A stretch of DNA of 7,571 nt from Nostoc cf. edaphicum LEGE 07299 (GCF_015207245.1 NZ_JADEXF010000131.1:1-7571), one strand, 5' to 3'; counted from the first letter of the stretch, positions 1 to 4,685 are shown. The notes: generated by a model from the letters alone, not told the origin. Made by a program: numbers and translations.

Positions 1-84
1 GGTACAATATCACCAAACGATATTCAGTTGATGCGCGAAGCAATTGAACAAGGTTGCGAACAGGTAGATATAGATGAGTGGTAG
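1..84 (+). CDS. C-terminal end of a probable antitoxin of a VapBC-like pair (5' partial)
   Basis: The frame is open from the window edge and ends at TAG 82-84, giving 27 residues that finish MREAIEQGCEQVDIDEW. The stop overlaps by 11 nt the ATG (74-76) of a PIN-toxin-like gene. That overlap is the usual arrangement of antitoxin-toxin pairs, and short acidic tails of this kind are seen on small proteins preceding PIN toxins in Nostocales. The antitoxin assignment rests on position and tail character, because the DNA-binding N-terminus lies outside the window. Its partner toxin is broken, so the gene may be an orphan relic. Confidence 0.5.
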   Translation, partial: GTISPNDIQLMREAIEQGCEQVDIDEW

Positions 85-302
85 ATACCTGCTTGACACT
101 ATTATTTATTATTGCTTTATTTGCAAATGATATCGAAGTAAATAATCAGCTGGTAAATGCAAAAGAAATTTTTATTTCCAGTGTTGCTATTGGTGAATTA
201 TTCTACAATGCTAGAAAATCAGGACGATCACAAGGAAATTTAGAACGTATTGAGGAATTTATTGCCAGAAATACGGTCATTGGATGTGATGTAGCGAGTT
301 AA
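74..302 (+). pseudogene. VapC-like PIN-domain toxin, frameshifted and 3'-truncated
   Basis: ATG 74 reads MSGRYLLDT, the typical first strand of a PIN-domain ribonuclease ending in its first metal-binding Asp, but this frame stops after 18 codons. The continuation IIALFANDIEVNNQ and ISSVAIGELFYNARKSG (with the second acidic residue, Glu) lies one frame over. The shift falls in the repetitive ATTATTTATTATT at about 101-113, where the family normally has Asn after DT, so a one-base gain plus local change is likely. The second frame ends at TAA 300-302 after FIARNTVIGCDVAS. The last third of the domain, with the remaining two acidic residues, is missing. Two independent lesions make an active RNase toxin very unlikely. 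The PIN assignment is confident; the order of the lesions is not known. Confidence 0.75.
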
Positions 303-353
303 CTGTTCCCGCGTCCCAACACCGCCTAATTGAGCGCAGCGGCAACGAGTTAG
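303..353. other. GC-rich seam between two gene fragments
   Basis: About 50 nt, including CCCGCGTCCCAACACCGCC and GAGCGCAGCGGCAACGAG, are visibly richer in G and C than the fragments on either side. The stretch joins the broken PIN gene to the Uma2 stub. It may be a dispersed repeat, a deletion scar, or diverged upstream Uma2 sequence: another frame reads IERSGNEL, faintly like the Uma2 core motif IELRS. None of these can be settled from this window alone. Confidence 0.3.
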
Positions 354-527
354 CCGGTTCATCACCTTGATAACGGTGCATCACTAGGCTGGTTAATTGA
401 TCGGCAGAATCGAAAAGTCTACATTTACCGTCCGAATCGAGAAGTTGAAATTTTGGATAATCCCGAAGCAGTTAGTGGTAATCCAGAATTACCAGGGTTT
501 ATCCTGCGGATGGGCAAAATTTGGTAA
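354..527 (+). pseudogene. Uma2-family (DUF820) nuclease, C-terminal stub
   Basis: The frame from 354 to TAA 525-527 encodes DNGASLGWLIDRQNRKVYIY followed by RPNREVEILDNPEAVSG and ends PELPGFILRMGKIW. This is the characteristic C-terminal part of cyanobacterial Uma2 proteins, which have a PD-(D/E)XK restriction-endonuclease-like fold and are about 190 residues long. Only about 57 codons remain. A TAG at 351-353 closes the frame upstream, there is no start codon in a sensible place, and the catalytic core motif that should precede DNGASLGW is absent. It is therefore a relic. Its stop lies 11 nt before the stop of the aroK 3' remnant on the opposite strand. Confidence 0.8.
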
Positions 528-538
528 CTTGAGTTTTC

Positions 539-631
539 TTAATGAGAAACTTGTGTTTTGAGAACGCTAGGAATTGCCTCAAGTATTCGCTGAGAGTAAA
601 GTGATGTTCGTTGTTCGAGGAGCGATCGCAT
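539..631 (-). pseudogene. Duplicated, decayed 3' end of aroK (shikimate kinase)
   Basis: The minus strand reads MRSLLEQRTSLYSQ then RILEAIPSVLKTQVSH and stops at TAA (541-539). The intact AroK ends RSLLEQRTPLYSQ, then 18 residues, then RVLEGIPGILKKAVSN. At DNA level 591-630 matches 1497-1536 in 38 of 40 positions, and 539-589 aligns without gaps to 1391-1441 in 39 of 51. The 54 nt between are missing, in frame. Homology stops exactly at the aroK stop codon on one side and beside a HIP1 site (622-629) on the other. The ATG of this 30-aa frame shares its A with the xisI stop (TAATG). It lacks the Walker A and substrate-binding parts, so it cannot be a kinase. Whether the mini-frame is translated is unknown. 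Confidence 0.85.
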
Positions 632-966
632 TACGCTACGCCATAATCTGTATACTGACGCTTGTATGGAGCTTGCAAACCCAAGACAATATCCTCTCGT
701 GGTACTCCCATCATCACTAACTCCTCTGCTGGATTGCGATCGGTTAAGTTCTGTTGCAGCCATATTTTGCCATCTTTAATATCAAAATGCATCACGCATC
801 GATAAATACGATTAAATCCTTGCCAACCTACATTCATCCATTGATAATGATTGCGTTCTGTGTCTAAAATGAGTTGGACTTCGACATCATTGTCAGAGAC
901 ATCATCACTGGCATAGTTCGTCAACAATGTTTTCACCAATTCTTGATATTTGGCTAATTTATCCAC
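631..966 (-). CDS. xisI: XisI, fdxN-element excision controlling factor family
   Basis: The 111-residue protein begins MDKLAKYQELVKTLLTNYAS and ends APYKRQYTDYGVA. It shows the family hallmarks DVEVQLILDTERNHYQWMNV, GWQGFNRIYRCVMHFDIKDG, KIWLQQNLTDR and GVPREDIVLGL, and is full length for XisI. In Anabaena PCC 7120, XisI and XisH are required together with the recombinase XisF for excision of the fdxN element; their biochemical role is unclear. Here the ATG lies within the last codons of xisH, a 13-nt overlap that implies translational coupling. No XisF-type recombinase or nif gene is visible, so this is one of the many stand-alone xisHI pairs of Nostocales and probably does something other than fdxN excision. 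The stop codon abuts a remnant of aroK. Confidence 0.93.
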   Translation of the reverse strand: MDKLAKYQELVKTLLTNYASDDVSDNDVEVQLILDTERNHYQWMNVGWQGFNRIYRCVMHFDIKDGKIWLQQNLTDRNPAEELVMMGVPREDIVLGLQAPYKRQYTDYGVA

Positions 967-1391
967 TGTACAATCACCTCATTTTCCGGCTCATAAACAA
1001 TTAACAAGACCTGATACTGTTTTATCGCAGTTTTAGTAAATTCAAGTTGAAAAAATGTTTTGTACGTATCCAATGGAACTGCTAAGTATAATATTCGCTC
1101 TGGTTCATATCCTGCTAACGCTAGACGGTAACTCAGGAATTGTCCCAAGGCGGAATAAAAATCTGTAATTGCAGAGGGGTTTAAAAAACTTTTGATTTCA
1201 ATTGCTATTTTTTCATTTCCTTTTTCTGCGGCAATTATTTTCTCTGCACCTAAATCAATTTGGAAGTTGACTTCCCCAAATTTGAATTTTAATGGATCGC
1301 TTGTAATTATCCATTGTTCTTTTTGCAAAGCTTTTTTAACTGATTCATGAAAAATATCTTTTGCAGACACAGTTACATTAATATTCCCCAT
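954..1391 (-). CDS. xisH: XisH, fdxN-element excision controlling factor family
   Basis: The 145-residue protein contains the XisH core KDIFHESVKKAL, then IDLGAEKIIAAEKGNEKIAI and EIKSF, TDFYSALGQFLSYRLAL, YEPERILYLAVPLDTYKTFF and a VYEPENEVIVQWIN tail. D46 together with E65-I-K67 resembles a PD-(D/E)XK nuclease signature, so a nuclease-like fold is likely; catalytic activity is not shown. The chosen ATG overlaps the aroK stop by one base (TAATG), which favours coupled translation from the aroK mRNA. Most relatives begin close to AKDIFH, so the in-frame GTG at 1370-1368 is an alternative start that would remove seven residues. It overlaps xisI by 13 nt and the two are surely one unit. The pair sits exactly at the aroK 3' end, which suggests insertion there. 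Confidence 0.93.
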   Translation of the reverse strand: MGNINVTVSAKDIFHESVKKALQKEQWIITSDPLKFKFGEVNFQIDLGAEKIIAAEKGNEKIAIEIKSFLNPSAITDFYSALGQFLSYRLALAGYEPERILYLAVPLDTYKTFFQLEFTKTAIKQYQVLLIVYEPENEVIVQWIN

Positions 1392-1536
1392 TAATTAGAA
1401 ACAGCTTTTTTCAGGATGCCAGGAATTCCTTCAAGTACTCGTTTGGCAACATTTTCAGGTGTATCTCCCTCTCGCTCGGTGATGTGCAAATCAGCTTGAG
1501 AGTAAAGTGGTGTTCGTTGTTCTAGGAGCGATCGCA
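1391..1536 (-). repeat. Intact partner of the aroK 3' direct repeat
   Basis: This 146-nt segment of aroK is the counterpart of 539-630. Matching blocks are 1391-1441 with 539-589 and 1497-1536 with 591-630; the 55 nt at 1442-1496 are represented by a single base (590) in the other copy. The repeat ends at the stop codon on one side and just past HIP1 (1528-1535) on the other. The two copies lie in the same orientation and bracket xisHI. Confidence 0.85.
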
Positions 1537-1936
1537 ATTTCCCTTTAGGATCAGCATCTTGCAGCAGTGGTCTTGTGGTATCCTCAGCTAAACGGCTGTA
1601 AATTATCTCCACTGGCGAATCCAGCCACACTATCAAACCGTGGTGCAAGTAACCCCAATTTTCTCGCCGGAGTACAATGCCCCCACCAGTTGCGATAGTC
1701 AACTTTGTAAAAGCACAAACTTGTGAAAGTACGTCGCTTTCTAACTGGCGAAACCCTGCTTCACCTTCGTCGGTAAATATCTGATTGATAGATTTACCTG
1801 TTGCTTGGGCAATAACATCATCGGTATCCACAAACCCATAACCCAATTCTTTTGCTAGTAAGCGCCCTACTGTCGTCTTACCAACGCCCATAATACCAAT
1901 TAAGTAAAGGTTGACTCCTTGTAATAAGCTGCTCAC
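1391..1936 (-). CDS. aroK: Shikimate kinase
   Basis: This cytoplasmic enzyme phosphorylates the 3-hydroxyl of shikimate with ATP in the chorismate pathway to aromatic amino acids, quinones and folate. The 181-residue protein has normal family length. It shows the Walker A loop GIMGVGKTT (14-22), the Mg/shikimate motif DTDD (37-40), FRQLE (62-66), the glycine loop ATGGG (82-86), the lid TTRPLL (120-125) and the adenine-side LEQRTPLYSQADL (138-150). The start is GTG with GGAG 11 nt upstream; no better in-frame start exists before it. xisH follows with a one-base overlap, so aroK-xisH-xisI probably form one transcript. The last 146 nt of the gene occur again, decayed, downstream of xisI, so the C-terminal segment of this copy may have been replaced or duplicated when xisHI arrived. 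Confidence 0.96.
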   Translation of the reverse strand: MSSLLQGVNLYLIGIMGVGKTTVGRLLAKELGYGFVDTDDVIAQATGKSINQIFTDEGEAGFRQLESDVLSQVCAFTKLTIATGGGIVLRRENWGYLHHGLIVWLDSPVEIIYSRLAEDTTRPLLQDADPKGKLRSLLEQRTPLYSQADLHITEREGDTPENVAKRVLEGIPGILKKAVSN

Positions 1937-1979
1937 CAGTTGCTTCGCTCCAATTCTGAGTGCTGAGTCATAGTTTCTA

Positions 1980-1985
1980 ATTATA
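1980..1985 (-). promoter_or_regulatory. Putative -10 box upstream of aroK
   Basis: The minus strand has a perfect TATAAT here, 44 nt upstream of the aroK GTG. At the 17-nt spacing the -35 position reads ACGCAC, a poor match. An ATACG-TG-CGTAT palindrome (1999-2010) sits over that -35 position and could bind a regulator in its place. The prediction rests on the -10 hexamer in AT-rich DNA. Confidence 0.35.
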
Positions 1986-2097
1986 AACTTAACGATTCAT
2001 ACGTGCGTATTCAAGCAATGCCTGGGTTAGGTTGTGCCAACGCACTCAATCGCCCACAACATTGGAAAGGCGATCGCTAATAAGATGATAATCATAA

Positions 2098-2103
2098 TAT
2101 AAT
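2098..2103 (+). promoter_or_regulatory. Putative -10 box upstream of the DUF433/DUF5615 pair
   Basis: A perfect TATAAT lies 29 nt before the DUF433 start codon, with AGGAG (2114-2118) between them as a ribosome binding site 14 nt from the ATG. No good -35 hexamer is present at normal spacing. The aroK promoter candidate points the other way about 110 nt off, so the region would be a divergent control region. Confidence 0.4.
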
Positions 2104-2132
2104 TTGTTCTTATAGGAGCGTTTCTTGATCAG

Positions 2133-2474
2133 ATGTCCAAAATACCAGTAATCTCAGAACACATTGAAATTACTCCGGGTGTGTGTGGGGGTAAACCGCG
2201 CATTGCAGGACACCGAATTAGAGTGCAAGATATTGTCATTTGGCACGAACAGATGGGGCTTTCCCCTGACGAAATCGTTTATCATTATCCCAGCATCAGT
2301 TTAGCTGATGTCTATGCTGCTCTAGCTTATTACCACGATCATCAAGATGAGATCAGGCAAGAAATTGCAGAAGGAGAAGCCTTTGTCAGAGAAGTACAGG
2401 CTGAAACTCCTTCGATTTTGCAAGAGAAACTAAAGAATCGAAATGACACAAAAAATTCGATTCCACCTAGATGA
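2133..2474 (+). CDS. DUF433 family protein, probable antitoxin-like partner
   Basis: The 113-residue protein carries the DUF433 core: EHIEITPGVCGGKPRIAGHR, IRVQDIVIWHEQMGLSPDEI and YPSISLADVYAALAYYHDHQ. The GKPRIAGHRI...DI motif and the SL.D.YAAL helix are typical of these small winged-helix-like proteins. A charged helix (EIRQEIAEGEAFVREVQAE) follows. In many cyanobacteria a DUF433 gene directly precedes a DUF5615 gene and the pair is predicted to work as antitoxin and PIN-like toxin. Here the two frames overlap by 32 nt, which strongly supports coupled expression. The ATG has an AGGAG upstream. The antitoxin function is inferred from pairing, not from a motif. Confidence 0.9.
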   Translation: MSKIPVISEHIEITPGVCGGKPRIAGHRIRVQDIVIWHEQMGLSPDEIVYHYPSISLADVYAALAYYHDHQDEIRQEIAEGEAFVREVQAETPSILQEKLKNRNDTKNSIPPR

Positions 2475-2781
2475 GAATGTCAGTAATGCTATAGCAGAAG
2501 GCTTACGTCGTCGTGGGATTGATGTGACAACTACATCAGAAACAGGACTGATAGCTGCATTAGATGGAGAACAGCTTTATTTTGCAATGTCTCAGAATCG
2601 AGTAATTTTCACCCATGATGATGACTTTGTGATACTTCATCAAGGTGGCTTGATTATGCACTCAGGAATTATTTACTGCGCTCAGAACCGTCGCTCAATT
2701 GGGGAAATATTGAGGAGTTTAATTTTAATCTGGGAAGTTCTTGAGCCAGAAGAAATGAGATATCAACTTGAATTTCTCTGA
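2443..2781 (+). CDS. DUF5615 family PIN-like protein, probable toxin-like RNase
   Basis: The 112-residue protein begins KIRFHLDENVS, continues with LRRRGIDVTTTSETGL and DGEQLYFAMSQNRVIFTHDD then DFVIL, and ends with a helical SIGEILRSLILIWEVLEPEE region. Acidic residues D10/E11, D41/E43 and D59-D61 occupy the places of the metal-binding carboxylates of PIN-like nucleases, so the active site looks intact. The frame is undamaged, unlike the PIN gene at 74-302. Its start lies inside the DUF433 gene, so it is almost certainly translated by coupling. RNase toxin activity is a family-level prediction. No strong terminator is seen after the stop, only an AAAGCTTT palindrome followed by a T-rich run. 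Confidence 0.88.
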   Translation: MTQKIRFHLDENVSNAIAEGLRRRGIDVTTTSETGLIAALDGEQLYFAMSQNRVIFTHDDDFVILHQGGLIMHSGIIYCAQNRRSIGEILRSLILIWEVLEPEEMRYQLEFL

Positions 2782-2979
2782 AAGCTTTTATTGTTTTACT
2801 TAAATAAATGTAAAAAAGCGATGCGATACTTTCTGGTGTGTCCGTTACAGCTTGTTTAAGAGCAGGGGTATGCTAACGCATCTTGGGCGACTCCATTTTT
2901 TCATCTTGATTGAGTATCTGACTTGGTTACTCAGTATTTATTCTATGTATTTATCTAATCAATTAGAAAGATAAACTCT

Positions 2980-2994
2980 AGCAGTATTACTGCT
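2980..2994. promoter_or_regulatory. Near-perfect 15-nt palindrome
   Basis: AGCAGTA-T-TACTGCT is a perfect inverted repeat with 7-nt arms around one base. A second one, TCTAAT-CA-ATTAGA, lies 12 nt upstream at 2954-2967. Compact arms with almost no loop look more like protein-binding sites than RNA hairpins. No adjacent promoter is clear, so the operator role is speculative. Confidence 0.3.
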
Positions 2995-3469
2995 ATGACT
3001 TTGATAAACTCCATTAGAAATCTCCGCAGAACTACAACTACAAAGTAGACATCCCAGGAATTTATTTTCAACGGGTATTAAAGGTTTTTCCTTTACAAAT
3101 TCAAAATTTACGAGTAACTTTTATAACTTTATCTTGTTTTGAGCTTATACAAATACATCTTCATATTTGAGTTGAATAAATTACTGTTATTACTATTACG
3201 AGTGTATTTAAAGTAACTTGTATTAGGCAATAAATAAACGATTCTTCTGTGAAATTACTATCAGGAATAACTGATCAATTTCTTAGGAATGTAGTAATTT
3301 TCCTGAAGTAACTAGGTAATTGCTGCATAGTAATCTCTATGCTTAACCAAAAAATTAACATAGCTTGTTTGAAACTTTATCCAAACAATATCTGTCTATC
3401 TGAATAATCAGGGTTTTGACTCTGATGGGTAATTTTAAGTATACACAATACTGTGTTTCTAACAGCACA

Positions 3470-3506
3470 GGGTCGTTATTCTAAAAATTTAGTTATAACA
3501 AGACCC
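3470..3506. repeat. 37-nt compound inverted repeat (long hairpin)
   Basis: Three stacked 5-bp arms pair in order: GGGTC (3470-3474) with GACCC (3502-3506), GTTAT (3475-3479) with ATAAC (3495-3499), and CTAAA (3481-3485) with TTTAG (3488-3492). The arms are interrupted only by a 2-nt bulge (3500-3501) and a 1:2 internal loop, with a 2-nt apex. It stands 34 nt before the mini-frame at 3541. No T-run follows, so a classical terminator is unlikely; a structured RNA element or dispersed repeat is possible. Confidence 0.5.
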
Positions 3507-3540
3507 GCTCAATTAAATGTTTCTAATAAAGGTGTAAATA

Positions 3541-3627
3541 ATGACTGATTTACCGCGATCGCCCAAAAAAACTTGCAAAGAAATTGAAGTTTCGACACAA
3601 AGACTACTGCATATTTCACCCCGATAA
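3541..3627 (+). CDS. Doubtful 28-aa open frame
   Basis: ATG 3541 to TAA 3625-3627 encodes MTDLPRSPKKTCKEIEVS then TQRLLHISPR. An AAAGGTG lies 7 nt before the ATG, a fair ribosome binding site. A HIP1 octamer (3555-3562) falls inside the frame. The product is basic and not recognised. It ends 39 nt before the next small gene and could be a leader peptide or chance. Evidence is only the start context. Confidence 0.2.
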   Translation: MTDLPRSPKKTCKEIEVSTQRLLHISPR

Positions 3628-3666
3628 GCCTAAATGAATAAATATAGAATGAATGAGGTGTCAACC

Positions 3667-3861
3667 ATGACTCGAATTCGTGACGTTGTAGAAAGAGCTT
3701 TAGCAACTGGTTATTTGACAGTTGAAGCTGAAGATCAACTACGACAACTGTTGACTACCCGATATGACTTGGAAGATTTTAATGCTTTCATGACTTTGCA
3801 GGAAGCTGCCATGACTGGTAGGGTCAAGCAGGAGTCTAGAGAGCGGTGTGGCATTAAATAG
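3667..3861 (+). CDS. Small conserved-type cyanobacterial protein of unknown function
   Basis: The 64-residue product starts MTRIRDVVERALATGYLTVE, continues AEDQLRQLLTTRYDLEDFNA and FMTLQEAAMTGRVKQESRE, and ends RCGIK. It looks all-helical, soluble and charged, without a signal peptide or cysteine cluster. I believe similar short proteins recur in Nostocales, but no function is known to me. The ATG at 3667 is chosen over the in-frame ATGs at 3634 and 3649 because GAGG (3655-3658) lies 8 nt before it and the protein-like sequence begins there. It converges on the LapA-domain gene, and a hairpin begins on the last base of its stop codon. Confidence 0.75.
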   Translation: MTRIRDVVERALATGYLTVEAEDQLRQLLTTRYDLEDFNAFMTLQEAAMTGRVKQESRERCGIK

Positions 3862-3882
3862 AGATGTCGTCTGTTACATCTC
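3861..3882. terminator. Hairpin between convergent genes, possible bidirectional terminator
   Basis: GAGATGT (3861-3867) pairs perfectly with ACATCTC (3876-3882) around an 8-nt loop. The first arm starts on the last G of the small gene's TAG and the second arm covers two bases of the opposing gene's stop. Such placement between convergent genes fits a shared terminator. Neither side has a long T-run; the minus-strand exit is AT-rich (TATTTAA), the plus-strand exit is not. Confidence 0.5.
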
Positions 3883-4582
3883 ACCGACGGGGGCGTTTAC
3901 CATCATCTTCAAAATCATCATCATCCTCAAAAAATTCCCAATCATCATCATCGGCTTGATTGGTAGTTGGCGGCTGGTAAGGGGGGATAATTACTCGATA
4001 ATCAGCATCGTAAATTGATTCAGTTTTTCCCGCAGCTGTATTTTTTGGCTCGCGGTAGCTGTAGGAGTAAACTGAACCAGACCGAGAACTGCTTTTGGCT
4101 TCTGATTGACGTTCGTAAGTTGTTGAGTCTCTAGGTTGTTGAGCTTGAGAATTAGGAATAGACGCTGACTCTGACTTTTCATCAAAGTTCCAATCATCAT
4201 CTCTACTGCTATTTGTCTCCCAATCATCAAATTCCTCACTGCTAGGCTCTTCATTTTTACTAGCTGGTGGTGGAGGACTAGCAGGGCGAGATGTCGGTTC
4301 TTCTCTCCGGGTTGCCTTCGCACGAGTTGAAGGGGTGGTTGCTCTGTTAGGAGTTTGGCGTTGTCCTGCCACAAAATAATTGGATAAATTAAATAAGGTA
4401 GCAATCAATATCGATGTGAAAGCACCAGTGGCAGTACTGAACAAAATCCATATCGCTAGTGGTAATGGTTGAGTTTGCACGCCCAAAAATACTAGCGATA
4501 GGGCAGGTGAGAAATTTTGGACTAATAACAGCGTTAGTCCTCCCAGTACTGCCACCAATAGAATTAAGCGAATTACAGCCAT
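3881..4582 (-). CDS. LapA-domain (DUF1049) membrane protein with long acidic disordered tail
   Basis: The 233-residue protein begins MAVIRLILLVAVLGGLTLLL with a first membrane helix (about 3-22), a short VQNFSP...FLGVQTQPLPL loop, and a second helix (about 41-66). The QN-plus-two-helix arrangement is the LapA/DUF1049 pattern; E. coli LapA takes part in lipopolysaccharide assembly control. The rest is low-complexity: Pro/Ser/Thr/Arg-rich, then repeated acidic-aromatic units FDDWE, DDDWNF and DDDDWEFFEDDDD, with YDADYRVIIPPYQPP between, ending basic KRPRR. The tail should be cytoplasmic or stromal-side and disordered. A TTG at 4603 would add seven residues, but it lies in a heptamer repeat, so ATG 4582 is preferred. 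Function in cyanobacteria is unknown to me. Confidence 0.8.
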   Translation of the reverse strand: MAVIRLILLVAVLGGLTLLLVQNFSPALSLVFLGVQTQPLPLAIWILFSTATGAFTSILIATLFNLSNYFVAGQRQTPNRATTPSTRAKATRREEPTSRPASPPPPASKNEEPSSEEFDDWETNSSRDDDWNFDEKSESASIPNSQAQQPRDSTTYERQSEAKSSSRSGSVYSYSYREPKNTAAGKTESIYDADYRVIIPPYQPPTTNQADDDDWEFFEDDDDFEDDGKRPRR

Positions 4583-4591
4583 AGCAATTTT

Positions 4592-4685
4592 GTCAGTTGT
4601 CAATTATCAGTGGTCAGTTGTCAATAGTCAGCGATCAGTCTGGTTATTCTTCACTAATTACTGTTCACTGACTACTGTCACTATC
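4592..4685. repeat. Degenerate tandem heptamer repeats in two opposed blocks
   Basis: From 4592 to 4640 seven consecutive 7-mers read GTCAGTT, GTCAATT, ATCAGTG, GTCAGTT, GTCAATA, GTCAGCG, ATCAGTC. From 4651 to 4685 further 7-mers read TCACTAA, TTACTGT, TCACTGA, CTACTGT, CACTATC, which are built on the complementary core ACTG/ACTA. Short tandemly repeated heptamers are well known in intergenic DNA of heterocystous cyanobacteria. The change of strand sense halfway allows imperfect foldback. The array fills much of the gap between ubiX and the LapA-domain gene. Confidence 0.8.

Larger units (their letters stand above)
2782..3540. other. Long AT-rich intergenic region without a convincing gene
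   Basis: About 760 nt hold no open frame of useful length or recognisable protein fragment in any frame I could read, apart from short chance frames. No tRNA or known RNA pattern was seen. The stretch contains several short perfect inverted repeats: TGAGTA/TACTCA (2911-2933), TCTAAT/ATTAGA (2954-2967), AGCAGTA/TACTGCT (2980-2994) and TAAAGG/CCTTTA (3079-3095). A longer compound hairpin lies at 3470-3506. HIP1 is absent. It could be regulatory or non-coding RNA DNA, or a decayed insertion too old to recognise. Confidence 0.5.

Noticed and set aside
632..763. Minus-strand frame continuing upstream of the aroK remnant to give a 74-aa protein
   Set aside because: Its first part is xisI read in the wrong frame; only the last 30 codons (aroK remnant) carry recognisable protein sequence.
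2015..2080. Twenty-codon frame starting ATGCCTGGG upstream of the DUF433 gene
   Set aside because: Very short, no ribosome binding site, and it lies in a presumed divergent promoter region.
1..2781. Complete mobile element or CRISPR system in the accessory region
   Set aside because: No transposase, integrase, terminal inverted repeats or spaced repeat array could be found; only the aroK direct repeats suggest past insertion.
3113..3314. AGTAACT recurring at 3113, 3212 and 3307 with about 97-nt spacing
   Set aside because: Flanking bases do not match between copies, so a tandem repeat of that period is not supported; short AT-rich words recur by chance.
3509..3706. Minus-strand 65-aa frame opposite the small protein gene
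   Set aside because: It overlaps the start of a better supported gene, has no ribosome binding site that I can see and resembles no family.
4583..4603. TTG start at 4603 for the LapA-domain protein
   Set aside because: It lies within the heptamer repeat array; ATG 4582 begins the normal MAVIRLILL membrane helix.
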